DNA of 31,350 bases from JAVBRU01 sp031547595 (GCA_031547595.1 JAVBRU010000007.1:1-31350); one strand, 5' to 3'; shown: positions 1-8,777, counted from the stretch's first letter. The notes: generated from the letters alone by a model not told the origin. Numbers and translations: made by a program.

Positions 1-765
1 CAAATCCTGGTTATAGCTGCCCTTGCCGATATAGATGTCCTTCACAAGGCCGGGGTGCACCTTATCGGCAATGGCTTTGAGCTGGGTGGCAAACTGCTTG
101 TTGGTGTCGGCGTTCTGGTTGGATTTGCCCACCAGCAGGCGCACCTTGGTCATTTCCTCGCCATTGACATCGCTCTTATACTCGTCGGGATCTTTGATGC
201 CGTCGCGGTGGATATCCAAAATAGCGTCCACGCCCTCGTTCATCAGCTTGGTGGCGGTGGAGCGGCTGCGACGGTACGCGCCCGCGTCGTGGGGATGGTG
301 CGTGTTTTCGCTCAAATACACGGTGACGCCCTTGTCCTCCAGTGCGCTTTTGAGACCCTGCGCCACATCATAGATGCCGCCGCGTTTCTCATCACTGCTG
401 GTGCCGTCGGTGGGGGTATAGCTTTCGTCGCTGTGGGTGCAATACATGGCGACGGCCTTTTTGACGCTGCTGACGGGCTGGCTGTCGTCATCCAGCCAGC
501 TGACATCGGGCATGGCGTATGTGCCCAGGTTTTCTGCGGTCGCCTTTTTCTGGGTATGATCTACCGCTGTGACGCGGAAATGCTTGTTGTCACCGGCGAT
601 GTACTCGTCGCCAATATCGGGGATGCCTGCATAATCGGTGATGCGCTGGCCGGAGGCGTCCACGATGGTGTAGACATCGTCCTCGCCCGATTCATCGGCG
701 CTTTCCGCAAAGGCAGCAGGCAGCAGCAGCATCAGCATCAAAAGGAAGCAAAGCAGCTTTTTCAT
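1..765 (-). CDS. spoIIP: Stage II sporulation protein P (SpoIIP), C-terminus cut by window edge
   Basis: SpoIIP is an N-acetylmuramoyl-L-alanine amidase and endopeptidase. It works with SpoIID and SpoIIM to thin septal peptidoglycan during engulfment of the forespore. The 255 codons present begin with a signal/anchor segment (MKKLLCFLLMLMLLLP), then a Ser/Asp-rich linker. The SpoIIP domain follows, with CTHSDESYTP near residue 109, the GGIYDV segment, HDAGAYRRSR near 155 and DIHRDG near 185; these carry the His, Glu and Arg residues typical of the family. The ATG at 765 overlaps the stop of the upstream DUF1614 gene (ATGA), and a GGGGGA ribosome binding site lies in the end of that gene. The protein continues past position 1, so roughly the last third is missing. 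This gene is the main evidence that the host makes endospores. I am confident of the family; the gene was read directly because it has no stop inside the window. Confidence 0.93.
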   Translation of the reverse strand, partial: MKKLLCFLLMLMLLLPAAFAESADESGEDDVYTIVDASGQRITDYAGIPDIGDEYIAGDNKHFRVTAVDHTQKKATAENLGTYAMPDVSWLDDDSQPVSSVKKAVAMYCTHSDESYTPTDGTSSDEKRGGIYDVAQGLKSALEDKGVTVYLSENTHHPHDAGAYRRSRSTATKLMNEGVDAILDIHRDGIKDPDEYKSDVNGEEMTKVRLLVGKSNQNADTNKQFATQLKAIADKVHPGLVKDIYIGKGSYNQDL

Positions 766-1421
766 TTCACACGATCCCCCTTGCGGATGGGCGTGTCCAC
801 GGCATCCTTGTTTTCGCGCCGGTCGTGCCGCACCATACGCTCTATGATTTCGCCCACCAACTCTGCCAGCAGCACAGCCAGCAGACCGCTGATCACCACC
901 ACGTCAAACGCGCCCGCGCCGCCAAGCACCAGTGTCTGCGATATGCCTGATGCCCAGTTGACAATGGCCACGGTGATATCTGCCAAGAGCACGCCCAGCA
1001 CGCCGCAGATAAACGCCGCCCGGCGTGACCGGCCCAGGATATACGCGATCACGCCGCCCACCAGGCCGTAGATGTAGTTGGGGTCAAAGCCGATCTGTTC
1101 CGGCTCGTTGGGCAACAGACGTCCGAGGGCATACACCACCGCGCCGGTCAGCACGCTGCCGATGATGGCGCGCCAGAACTCCTTGCTGGTGTCTGTTTTG
1201 ATCAGCAAGTAGATACAAACGCCCAGCGGCACCAGCGCACCGCCGATATTGAACTCCACCTGGCCAATCACGATGTTGGGGATCAGGCCGCCAAAGAATA
1301 TGGCCGCCACGATCACCAGCGCTGCGCGGTCGGACAGCTGCATGCGGTCCAGCACGCGCTGTGCCACGCCAAACAGGATGAGAACAGAAGCTACCGAAAG
1401 CAATATCAAGCCAATAGACAC
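762..1421 (-). CDS. DUF1614 family multipass membrane protein
   Basis: The product is about 219 residues of hydrophobic sequence with six to seven predicted membrane segments. It contains the conserved stretches GGLIPNI, NIGGALVP and LGGAGAFD that I associate with DUF1614, a family of unknown function frequent in spore-forming Clostridia. The C-terminus is short, charged and probably cytoplasmic. I chose the GTG at 1421 because AGGAGG (1430-1435) sits 8 nt upstream. A TTG at 1427 is in frame but only 2 nt from that site, and the ATG at 1423 is out of frame and soon stops. The gene ends in a 4-nt ATGA overlap with spoIIP, so the two are translationally coupled. This suggests a role in the same sporulation or envelope process, although that is inference from position only. 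Confidence 0.8.
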   Translation of the reverse strand: MSIGLILLSVASVLILFGVAQRVLDRMQLSDRAALVIVAAIFFGGLIPNIVIGQVEFNIGGALVPLGVCIYLLIKTDTSKEFWRAIIGSVLTGAVVYALGRLLPNEPEQIGFDPNYIYGLVGGVIAYILGRSRRAAFICGVLGVLLADITVAIVNWASGISQTLVLGGAGAFDVVVISGLLAVLLAELVGEIIERMVRHDRRENKDAVDTPIRKGDRVK

Positions 1422-1511
1422 ATTCAAAACCTCCTGATTCCGTACTAAAGCTTAGCATGCCCCGCGCATTGCCGTTTATGCCGGTGCATGTTTTTTTGAG
1501 CGGTTTAACGC

Positions 1512-1540
1512 TGTACATTTTGCCCAAAACATGTTATATT
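1512..1540 (+). promoter_or_regulatory. Possible sigma-A promoter of the beta-phosphoglucomutase gene
   Basis: A -35-like TGTACA (1512-1517) and a -10-like TATATT (1535-1540) are separated by 17 bp. They would start transcription about 15 nt before the AGGAGG ribosome binding site at 1560-1565. The -35 box matches only four of six consensus bases, so the call is tentative. Confidence 0.4.
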
Positions 1541-1575
1541 AGTTGAAGGATATACCAACAGGAGGATGTGCACAC

Positions 1576-2229
1576 TTGAAAAAGGCTGTGATTTTTGATT
1601 TAGACGGCGTGCTGGTGACAACGGATGATTGCCACTACCGCGCGTGGAAGCGGATGGCGGACGAGCAGGGGATCTTCTTTGACCGCCAGATCAACGAGCG
1701 GCTGCGCGGCGTGAGCCGCATGGAAAGCCTGGAAATCATTCTGGAGCGCGCCGAGCGCACCTATGGCGAGGGCGAGAAGCTGGCGCTGGCCACGCGCAAG
1801 AACGACTTGTATGTGGAGATGATCCAAGAGCTGAACGAGCAGAGCATTTTGCCCGGTGCGCTTGCCACAGTGAATGCGCTGAAGGCCGCAGGCATTCAGG
1901 TGGCGATTGGCTCTTCCAGCAAGAACACGCCGCTCATTTTGCGGCGGCTCGGCATGTACGAGCTGTTTGACGCCATTGCAGATGGCAACATGATCTCCAA
2001 CAGCAAGCCTGACCCCGAGGTTTTCCTGCTGGCGGCCAGCAAGCTGGCACTGCTGCCGGGTGACTGCGTGGTGGTGGAAGATGCCGATGCGGGCGTGGAA
2101 GCGGCGCTTCGCGGCGGCATGGCGGTATTGGGTGTGGGCGCTGCAGCGCAAAATGCCAGCGCCACGGTGCGCGCGGCCTCGCTGGAGGCCATTGACCTGT
2201 GTGATTATATTCTGTGTGAAAAACTATAG
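1576..2229 (+). CDS. pgmB: Beta-phosphoglucomutase (HAD superfamily)
   Basis: This enzyme interconverts beta-glucose 1-phosphate and glucose 6-phosphate, linking maltose, trehalose or other disaccharide phosphorolysis to glycolysis in the cytoplasm. The 217-residue length is normal for the family. HAD motif I is FDLDGV, with nucleophile D8 and acid/base D10. The substrate-binding segment HYRAWK follows near residue 21, then the GSSSKNT motif II region near 113, SKPDPEVF with the conserved Lys near 143, and the metal-binding VEDADAG near 167. The TTG at 1576 was chosen because AGGAGG (1560-1565) lies 10 nt upstream and the protein then begins MKKAVIFDLDG as in relatives. An upstream in-frame ATG at 1543 would add 11 unrelated residues and has no ribosome binding site. 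Another HAD sugar phosphatase is possible, but the HYRAWK cap motif favours beta-PGM. Confidence 0.85.
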   Translation: MKKAVIFDLDGVLVTTDDCHYRAWKRMADEQGIFFDRQINERLRGVSRMESLEIILERAERTYGEGEKLALATRKNDLYVEMIQELNEQSILPGALATVNALKAAGIQVAIGSSSKNTPLILRRLGMYELFDAIADGNMISNSKPDPEVFLLAASKLALLPGDCVVVEDADAGVEAALRGGMAVLGVGAAAQNASATVRAASLEAIDLCDYILCEKL

Positions 2230-2257
2230 CGTTTAGGAAAACCGAAGGTTTATCCGG

Positions 2258-2287
2258 GTCGCTCCCTCCGAATGGAGTGGGAGCGAC
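2258..2287. other. Strong hairpin between pgmB and tldD
   Basis: GTCGCTCCC (2258-2266) is a perfect 9-bp complement of GGGAGCGAC (2279-2287), and TCC/GGA can extend the stem inside the loop. No T-run follows on the plus strand (the next bases are A-rich), so it is not a classical intrinsic terminator in that direction. It may protect an mRNA end, or partly insulate tldD from pgmB. Confidence 0.45.
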
Positions 2288-2311
2288 AAACGAAAAATAA
2301 GGAGGGTACCT

Positions 2312-3694
2312 ATGCTGACCGAACATGTGGCACAGATTGTGCTGGAAGCAGCGCTGTCCACCGGGGGCGATTTCGCCGAAATTTTCATGGAAGACCGTAA
2401 AAACAACCGCATCAATATGCGCTCTGGAAAAGTGCAAAGCGTGAACAGCAATCGCCTGCACGGCGCGGGGGTGCGCGTTTTTAACGGCGTGCAGGGCGTG
2501 TATGTGTACACCAACGATACTTCGCTGGACGGGTTGGTGGCGTGTGCCAAGCGTGCGGCCTCTGCCATTACAGCGCAGGGAAAGCATGCTGCAGCCCCGC
2601 TCATGTGGGCGCAAACGCCCAACATCCATCCGATCAAGGAAGCGCCCTCTGCCGTGAAGGCCGCCCGCAAGATCGAAAAAATGCGCGCCGCGCAGGGTGT
2701 GCTGAAAACTTATGCCGAAGTGAAGCAGGGCGATATCAACTATAACGACAGCGAGCAGCGCGTGTGGATTGCCAACAGCGAAGGGCTGTTCACATCCGAC
2801 GTGCGTGTGTACACACGCATGGCCATTGAAGCGATTGCCAGCAACGGCACGGAAAATCAATCCGGCAACTGCAACCCCGGCGCGATGCAGGGCTTTGAAA
2901 TTTTTGACCATACGGTAGACCCGGAGGCCGCCGCGCACATCGCCGCCAAACAGGCTGTGACGATGCTGCACGCGCCCGCGTGCCCCGCCGGCATTATGCC
3001 GGTAGTGATTGACAACGGCTTTGGCGGCGTGATTTTCCACGAAGCCTGCGGCCACAGCCTGGAAGCCACGGGCGTGGCGGTGGGCAATAGCGAGTTTGCG
3101 GGCAAACTGGGGCAGAAAATTGCTGCCGATTGCGTGACCGCCATTGACGACGGCACCATGCCCAATGAATGGGGCAGCGAGAATATCGATGACGAAGGCA
3201 CGCCCACCACCAACCTCACCTTGATCGAAAACGGCATCCTAAAGAGCTATATGGTGGACAAGCTGAACGGCCGCCGCATGGAAGGCCACCCGATCACAGG
3301 CAGCGGCCGCCGCCAGGGCTATATGTTTGCGCCCACCTCGCGCATGCGCAACACCTACATCGCCGCGGGCACGGACAGCGAAGAAGAAATGATCCGCACG
3401 ATGGGCGATGGCCTGTACGCCAAGAAGATGGGCGGTGGCTCGGTAGAGCCTACGACCGGCAAGTTCAACTTTGCCGTGGGCGAAGGATACCTGGTGAAGG
3501 ACGGTAAGATCGCCCATCCCGTGCGCGGCGCGTCCTTGATTGGCCGCGGCAGCGAAATACTGCTCAAGATTGACCGCGTGGGCACCGACATGCAGATGAG
3601 CCAGGGCATGTGCGGCTCCCTGAGCGGCAGCGTACCCACCAACGTTGGCCAGCCGATGATCCGCGTCAGCTCGCTGACCGTTGGCGGACGCTAA
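2312..3694 (+). CDS. tldD: TldD family metalloprotease subunit
   Basis: TldD is the catalytic subunit of the TldD/TldE heterodimeric zinc metalloprotease, which degrades unfolded or linear peptides and in Escherichia coli matures microcin B17. The 460-residue product has the variant zinc motif HExxxH as HEACGH, with H243, E244 and H248. It also has the family segments GRRQGYM, MGGGSVEP and the C-terminal GMCGSLSG. AAGGAGGG (2299-2306) lies 5 nt before the ATG. The tldE partner starts 16 nt after the stop, so the two are surely co-transcribed. No precursor peptide or RiPP biosynthesis enzyme is visible nearby, which favours a housekeeping peptidase role. Confidence in the family is high; the physiological substrate is unknown. 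Confidence 0.93.
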   Translation: MLTEHVAQIVLEAALSTGGDFAEIFMEDRKNNRINMRSGKVQSVNSNRLHGAGVRVFNGVQGVYVYTNDTSLDGLVACAKRAASAITAQGKHAAAPLMWAQTPNIHPIKEAPSAVKAARKIEKMRAAQGVLKTYAEVKQGDINYNDSEQRVWIANSEGLFTSDVRVYTRMAIEAIASNGTENQSGNCNPGAMQGFEIFDHTVDPEAAAHIAAKQAVTMLHAPACPAGIMPVVIDNGFGGVIFHEACGHSLEATGVAVGNSEFAGKLGQKIAADCVTAIDDGTMPNEWGSENIDDEGTPTTNLTLIENGILKSYMVDKLNGRRMEGHPITGSGRRQGYMFAPTSRMRNTYIAAGTDSEEEMIRTMGDGLYAKKMGGGSVEPTTGKFNFAVGEGYLVKDGKIAHPVRGASLIGRGSEILLKIDRVGTDMQMSQGMCGSLSGSVPTNVGQPMIRVSSLTVGGR

Positions 3695-3710
3695 GAAGGA
3701 GGAAACAGCC

Positions 3711-5054
3711 ATGACAATTGATGCGTTTATTCAAGCTTTGTTGGATGCTGCAAAAACTGCGGGCATCGAGGCGGCGGAGATTTATCTGGCGTCCGGCGAC
3801 AGCTTCCGCGCGATGGCGCAAAAGGGCGCTGTGAACAACTATACCGTCAACTCCACGCGCGGCCTGTCCCTTCGCGGCCTGTATGCGGGCAAGATGGGCT
3901 ATGCCGCCACCGAGGCGTTTGACGACGAGGCCGTTGATATGCTGGTGCAGGGCGTGATCGAAAGCGCGCAGCTGTGCGAGGACGACGCCGTGCAGGAAAT
4001 CTACGCCGGTGATAAAGAATACCCGGTGGTGGACAATTATTTTGCCGGGCAGGAAAACGTGCCCGAAGCGCAGAAGCTGGAGTTCTTGCTCAGCCTTGAG
4101 AAAAAGGCGCTGGAAAAGGACCCGCGCATCGTGCAGCTGGCCTATAATATGGTGAGCACCAACTGTGGCAGCGAGCGTATTGTGAACAGCTATGGCGTGG
4201 ATGTGTCCCATAAGGACAACATTGCCTTTGCCTACATCAGCGCGGTTGCCAAAGAGGGCGAGCGCGTGGCGACAGGCGGCGGCATTGATCTGAACCGCGA
4301 TTTTGCCAAGCTGAGCGCTGATAAAATCGTGGACGACGCCGTGGAAGAAGCGCTGTTTATGCTGCATGCGGAGCCGATTGCCAGCGGCACCTACCGCGCC
4401 ATCATCCACAAAATGTGCATGCCCGATCTGCTGGGCTGCTTCAGCGGCATTTTCTCCGCAGAGAACGCGCAGCAGGGCATGTCTCTCCTGGCCGGGCGCG
4501 AGGGCGAAATCATTGCTTCCCCCGTTGTGACGCTGATGGACGATCCGCTGCTCCCCGGCGGCCTTGGCAGCCAGCCCTTTGACGCCGAAGCCGTGGCCAC
4601 CTACACCAAGGCCGTGATCGAAGATGGCAAGCTGACTACCCTTTTGCACAACCTCAAAACCGCGCGCAAAGCGGGCTGCAAAACCACCGGCAACGCCAGC
4701 AAGGGCGGCTATTCCGCGCCTGTGCAGGTCGCGCCCACCAACTTCTTCTTCAAACCCGGCGAAAAGACACTGGAAGCGCTGCAAAAGGACATGGGAGAGG
4801 GTCTGGTCATCACCGAGGTCAACGGCCTGCACTCCGGCGCCAATCCCACCAGCGGCGATTTCTCCCTGCTGGCGGCAGGCTATACGGTGAAGGACGGCGT
4901 GAAAGACCAGCCGGTAGACCGCATCACCATCGCGGGCAACTTCTATCAGCTGCTCAAGAATATCCGCGCGGTGGGCAGTGATCTGATGTTCCCGGGCAGT
5001 TCGATTGGCAGTCCCTCCGTGGATATTGGCGAAATTGCCGTGGCGGGCAAATAA
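3711..5054 (+). CDS. tldE: TldE/PmbA family protein, partner of TldD
   Basis: TldE (PmbA) has the same fold as TldD but lacks the HExxxH zinc motif. It shapes the substrate channel of the heterodimer and is needed for activity. The 447-residue product shows the family ending in PGSSIGSPSVDIGEIAVAGK and the internal GLHSGANPTSGDFSL segment typical of the PmbA C-terminal half. No HExxxH is present anywhere, consistent with the non-catalytic subunit. The ATG at 3711 is preceded by AAGGAGG (3696-3702) at 8 nt. A longer in-frame reading from 3681 would overlap tldD and lacks a ribosome binding site. Position, spacing and complementary motif content make the pair assignment secure. Confidence 0.92.
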   Translation: MTIDAFIQALLDAAKTAGIEAAEIYLASGDSFRAMAQKGAVNNYTVNSTRGLSLRGLYAGKMGYAATEAFDDEAVDMLVQGVIESAQLCEDDAVQEIYAGDKEYPVVDNYFAGQENVPEAQKLEFLLSLEKKALEKDPRIVQLAYNMVSTNCGSERIVNSYGVDVSHKDNIAFAYISAVAKEGERVATGGGIDLNRDFAKLSADKIVDDAVEEALFMLHAEPIASGTYRAIIHKMCMPDLLGCFSGIFSAENAQQGMSLLAGREGEIIASPVVTLMDDPLLPGGLGSQPFDAEAVATYTKAVIEDGKLTTLLHNLKTARKAGCKTTGNASKGGYSAPVQVAPTNFFFKPGEKTLEALQKDMGEGLVITEVNGLHSGANPTSGDFSLLAAGYTVKDGVKDQPVDRITIAGNFYQLLKNIRAVGSDLMFPGSSIGSPSVDIGEIAVAGK

Positions 5055-5075
5055 TTCTGGCGAGAAAGGCATCTC

Positions 5076-5783
5076 ATGTATTATTACGAACTGCACATGC
5101 ATACCAGCGAGACCAGCCGCTGCGGCCGCTCCAGCGCGTATGACATGGTGAAGGCCTATAAAGACAAGGGCTTTACAGGCGTTGTGGTCACCGATCATTT
5201 TGTCAACGGTTACTCCTACGCCAATATCGACGCGCCCTGGAGCGAGCGGATGGATCTGTACCTGAAAGGGTATAAGAACGCATTGGCCGCAGGCGAAGAG
5301 TTGGGCATTGATGTGTACCTGGGCTGGGAGTTCACCAACTCCGGCAACAACGGTGAGGATTATGTGACGATGGGGCTCACCGAGGACGACCTGTACCACA
5401 ACCTTGTGGACTGCGACAAAATGACCATCGAGCAGTATATTGATGCCGTGCACGCCCTGGGCGGCATTGTGATGCGCGCACACCCGTACCGCGAGGCAGC
5501 GTATATGAAGCAGTGCTGCATCGAGCGCCCCGGCCTTAGCATTGATGCCGTGGAAGTGTGCAATGGCGGCAACGTGGAAGACCGCTTTGACGAGCGCGCG
5601 CTGGAGTTTGCCAGGCGCGAGAATATCCCCATGGCGGCAGGTTCGGACACCCATCATGTGGATACCACTGCCACTGCCTATATTGGCCTGGACGAAAAGC
5701 CGGCCGATTATCAGGCGCTGTGCGATGCCATCAAGGGTGGAAAAGCGCATGTGATCCAAATGCCCAAAGTGTTTATGCCTTGA
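5076..5783 (+). CDS. PHP-domain metal-dependent phosphoesterase
   Basis: The 235-residue product is a stand-alone PHP (polymerase and histidinol phosphatase) domain. Metal-ligand motifs appear in family order: ELHMHT (residues 5-10), VVTDHF near 40, RAHPYR near 137 and GSDTHH near 190. PHP enzymes use two or three metal ions to hydrolyse phosphoesters, and stand-alone bacterial members include nucleoside bisphosphate and histidinol phosphate phosphatases; the substrate here cannot be told. It starts 21 nt after tldE with a GAGAAAGG-like site, so it is probably the last gene of the tldD-tldE transcript. A strong terminator follows 10 nt after its stop. The link with TldDE may be operonic convenience only. 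Confidence 0.82.
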   Translation: MYYYELHMHTSETSRCGRSSAYDMVKAYKDKGFTGVVVTDHFVNGYSYANIDAPWSERMDLYLKGYKNALAAGEELGIDVYLGWEFTNSGNNGEDYVTMGLTEDDLYHNLVDCDKMTIEQYIDAVHALGGIVMRAHPYREAAYMKQCCIERPGLSIDAVEVCNGGNVEDRFDERALEFARRENIPMAAGSDTHHVDTTATAYIGLDEKPADYQALCDAIKGGKAHVIQMPKVFMP

Positions 5784-5793
5784 TGAGATAAGC

Positions 5794-5826
5794 AAAACCC
5801 CGTTGCTTTACGCAGCGGGGTTTTTT
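5794..5826. terminator. Bidirectional intrinsic terminator between convergent genes
   Basis: CCCCGTTGC (5798-5806) pairs with GCAGCGGGG (5812-5820), including one G-T pair, around a 5-nt loop. Six Ts follow on the plus strand and four As precede it, which read as Ts on the minus strand. It sits between the stops of the PHP gene (5783) and dgoD (5837), so it can serve both. Confidence 0.92.
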
Positions 5827-5836
5827 GCATGGGGCG

Positions 5837-6985
5837 TTACCATTCCGCAATCGAGCCGTCCTGATGTCGCCAGACTGGGTTTTTCCAGGCATGGGGCCTT
5901 TTGTTTTCAGCTTTCACCAGCTCAATGTCGATGTCCATGCCCAACCCCGGTTTTTTGGGCAAGTTGATAAAGCCGTCCACAAAGCGGTAATCCTCCGGGT
6001 TCTTCACATAATCCAGCACGGAGCGGCCTTTGTTGTAGTGGATGCCCATGGATTGCTCCTGAATGACGGCGTTGTGGCAGGTGGCATCCACCTGCAGGCA
6101 GGCAAACAGCGCAATGGGGCCCAGCGGGCAGTGTGGTGCCAGCGCCACATCGTATGCCTCGGCCATGGACGCGATTTTCTTCACTTCCGTGATGCCGCCC
6201 GCGTGGGAAAGATCGGGCTGGATGATATCCACGCAGCCAAGCTGCAGCAGGCGCTTGAAATCCCAGCGGGAGAAAAGCCGCTCGCCCGTGGCGATGGGGA
6301 TGTTCACCGCGCGGGCGATATCCAGGAAGCTCTCCATATTTTCGCACAGCACGGGTTCTTCAATGAACATCAGGTCGAACGGTTCCAGCTTTTTGGCCAA
6401 CAGCTTGGCCATGGGCCTGTGCACCCGGCCATGGAAATCCACGGCGATGCCAAAGTATTTGCCTGTCGCGGCGCGTATTTCCGCCACGCGCTCCAGCACG
6501 GAGTCGATTTTTCCGTAGCTGTCCAGGTATTGCAGCTCTTCCGTGGCATTCATTTTGATGGCCTGAAAGCCCTCGGCCTGTTTTTCTCTGGCGGCCTGCG
6601 CCACATCGGCGGGGCGGTCACCCCCAATCCAGGAGTACACTTTCATCTTGCTGCGGCACGCGCCGCCCATCAATTCATAAACGGGCGCGTTAAAGAATTT
6701 TCCCTTGATGTCCCACAGCGCCTGGTCGATCCCGGCAATGGCGCTCATCATCACGGGGCCGCCGCGGTAAAAGCCCGCACGGTACAGCTTGCTCCAGATG
6801 TCTTCAATGGCCATGGGGTTTTCATCCAGCAGATAATCCTGCATCTCGGCCACGCAGGCCTGCACCGTGCTGGCCTTGCCCTCAATTACGGCCTCGCCCC
6901 AGCCGCTCAGCCCCTCGTCGGTCAGAAGCTCCACAAAGCACCAGCGCGGCCGCACCAGATAGGTGTTGATTGCCCGAATCTTCAT
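5837..6985 (-). CDS. dgoD: D-galactonate dehydratase
   Basis: DgoD dehydrates D-galactonate to 2-keto-3-deoxy-D-galactonate, a cytoplasmic step in galactonate breakdown; it belongs to the enolase superfamily, mandelate racemase subgroup. The 382-residue length equals that of the E. coli enzyme, and the catalytic set falls at the same numbers: metal ligands D183, E209 and E235, general base/acid H185 and H285 (in APHCPLGP). Other family stretches include YRAGFYRGGP, QPDLSHAGGITE and the last residues SIAEW. The ATG at 6985 follows GGAGGTG by 5 nt, and this site overlaps the end of the ABC-F gene, 13 nt upstream, so both are on one transcript. The kinase and aldolase genes of the pathway are not in the window. 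Substrate assignment is strong for this superfamily because the whole protein, not only the motifs, resembles DgoD. Confidence 0.94.
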   Translation of the reverse strand: MKIRAINTYLVRPRWCFVELLTDEGLSGWGEAVIEGKASTVQACVAEMQDYLLDENPMAIEDIWSKLYRAGFYRGGPVMMSAIAGIDQALWDIKGKFFNAPVYELMGGACRSKMKVYSWIGGDRPADVAQAAREKQAEGFQAIKMNATEELQYLDSYGKIDSVLERVAEIRAATGKYFGIAVDFHGRVHRPMAKLLAKKLEPFDLMFIEEPVLCENMESFLDIARAVNIPIATGERLFSRWDFKRLLQLGCVDIIQPDLSHAGGITEVKKIASMAEAYDVALAPHCPLGPIALFACLQVDATCHNAVIQEQSMGIHYNKGRSVLDYVKNPEDYRFVDGFINLPKKPGLGMDIDIELVKAENKRPHAWKNPVWRHQDGSIAEW

Positions 6986-6998
6986 ACAGCACCTCCGC

Positions 6999-8777
6999 CT
7001 ATTGATTTTCTATTTTCTCCGCCAGCTCGTTCAAGTACACCCAGCGGTTCATTTTATCGGCCAGTGCGGCTTCCAGCTGCTCTTTTTCCGCCAGCGCGGG
7101 CAAAAGCTTTTCGTAATCGCTGGAAAGCTCCTCGATGTTCTCTTTTGCCTGAGCCAAGGAATCTTCCAGCGCGGCAATATCGGCATCGATGGTGCCAAAC
7201 TCGCGCTGCTCCGCGAATGTGAATTTGAGCTTGGTGGGCTTGGAAGCAGTGCGCGCGGCAGGGCCTTTTTCGCTGCTTGCCGCGGGCGTGGCATCCTCTG
7301 GTTCGGGCTCACGCTTTTCCAGATAATCCGAATAACCGCCGGTATAGCTGCGGATGTCGCCGCCCTCCCGGAACTCAAATATCGTGTCTACGGCCTTGTC
7401 CAGGAAGTACCGGTCGTGCGATATGGCGATCACTGCGCCGGAGAAGTCTTCCAAATAGTCTTCCAGCACGGTCAGCGTGTCGGTGTCCAGGTCATTGGTC
7501 GGCTCGTCCAATAGCAGGATGTTGGGCGCGCTCATCAGCACGCGCAGCAAAAACAGGCGGCGTTTTTCGCCGCCGGAAAGCTTGCTGACAGGCGTCCACT
7601 GCATGCCCGAGGGGAAGAGGAACCGCTCCAGCATCTTGGCGGCGGAGACCATGCCCTCGCTGGTGGCAATCTCGCCCGCTTCTTCTTTGATGTAGTCGAT
7701 CACGCGCATATCGGCAGGCGGCGCATCGCCCATCTGCGCCAGATAGCCAATCTTCACCGTTTCGCCGTGCAATACGCTGCCGCTGTCTGGTGGCAGCATT
7801 TTGGCAATCATCTTGAGCAGCGTGGATTTGCCGCAGCCGTTTCTACCAACGATGCCAATGCGCGCGTCCCGAAGCAGCACATGCGAAAAATCTTTCACCA
7901 CGCAACGTCCGCCAAAGGTTTTGCTGATATGCTCGATTTCAACGGTCTTTTTGCCAAGGCGCGAGGATACGGAGTCCATCGTGAAGGCTTCGGTGGCGGC
8001 GATCACACCGTCAGACAGCGCGTTGAAACGCTCAATGCGCGATTTGCTCTTGGTGCCCCGTGCCCGCGCACCGCGCTGTATCCATTCCAGTTCGCGCTTG
8101 TAGAGGCTGCGGTTTTTACGCTGGGTGGCAATCTCCATTTCCTCGCGCTGCGCTTTGAGCGCCAGAAACTGCGTGTAGTTGCCTTCGTAGGTATACAGCG
8201 CGCCCTCGTCAATCTCCACAATGCGGTCAGTCACGCGTTCTAAAAAATACCGGTCGTGCGTCACCATTGCGATGGCGCCCCGGTAGCGCTTGAGGTACGT
8301 TTCCAGCCACTGCACCATGTGGCTGTCCAAGTGGTTGGTGGGCTCGTCCAAGAGCAGCAGCTCGCACGGGCTCATCAGCGCACGCGCAATGGCCACGCGC
8401 TTTTTTTCGCCTTCGGACATGGTGGCGGTGCTCCTATCAAAATCAAAAAAGCCCAGCTTGGTCAATATGATTTTGGCCTCATGCTCGGATTCGCTTTGCG
8501 CGTCTGCCTGCTGCAACACGATGGAAAGCAAAGACTGGTCTTTGTCAAACACAGGGTTCTGCTGCAAATAGGCGATACGCGCGCCGGACGCCTTGCTGAT
8601 TGTGCCGCTGTCCGGTGCTTCCTGCCCCGAAAGCAGGTTAAGCAGCGTTGTTTTGCCCGTGCCGTTTTTGCCGATGATGCCCACCTTGTCGTGATCGCTC
8701 AAATACAGCGATGCATCTTCCAGCAGCACTTTTTCAGAAAAGCTTTTGCTGATTTTCTCAGCAGATAATAAAATCAA
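6999..8777 (-). CDS. ABC-F family ATPase (ribosome-associated type)
   Basis: ABC-F proteins are soluble tandem ATPases that act on the ribosome, as translation factors or as antibiotic-resistance (ribosome-protection) proteins. The 592-residue product has two nucleotide-binding domains. The first has Walker A GKNGTGKTT near residue 35, signature SEGEKKR and Walker B LLLDEPTNHLD. The second has GRNGCGKST near 320, LSGGEKRR and LLLDEPTNDLD. The linker between them is charged (LYKRELEWIQRG), and the C-terminus from about residue 500 is a predicted coiled coil. There are no membrane segments. TTG at 8777 was chosen because GAGGTG (8782-8787) is 4 nt upstream and the product then begins MILLSAEKISKSF. 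The in-frame GTG at 8789 overlaps that site. It has its own promoter and is followed closely by dgoD. Whether it is a resistance factor or a housekeeping one (EttA/YdiF/Uup type) is not decidable here. Confidence 0.9.
   Translation of the reverse strand: MILLSAEKISKSFSEKVLLEDASLYLSDHDKVGIIGKNGTGKTTLLNLLSGQEAPDSGTISKASGARIAYLQQNPVFDKDQSLLSIVLQQADAQSESEHEAKIILTKLGFFDFDRSTATMSEGEKKRVAIARALMSPCELLLLDEPTNHLDSHMVQWLETYLKRYRGAIAMVTHDRYFLERVTDRIVEIDEGALYTYEGNYTQFLALKAQREEMEIATQRKNRSLYKRELEWIQRGARARGTKSKSRIERFNALSDGVIAATEAFTMDSVSSRLGKKTVEIEHISKTFGGRCVVKDFSHVLLRDARIGIVGRNGCGKSTLLKMIAKMLPPDSGSVLHGETVKIGYLAQMGDAPPADMRVIDYIKEEAGEIATSEGMVSAAKMLERFLFPSGMQWTPVSKLSGGEKRRLFLLRVLMSAPNILLLDEPTNDLDTDTLTVLEDYLEDFSGAVIAISHDRYFLDKAVDTIFEFREGGDIRSYTGGYSDYLEKREPEPEDATPAASSEKGPAARTASKPTKLKFTFAEQREFGTIDADIAALEDSLAQAKENIEELSSDYEKLLPALAEKEQLEAALADKMNRWVYLNELAEKIENQ

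Noticed and set aside
3666..5795. 709-codon minus-strand open frame opposite tldE and the PHP gene
   Set aside because: It is a shadow of the high-GC third positions: His/Ala/Gly-rich, no known motif, no ribosome binding site. The plus-strand genes have full family motifs.
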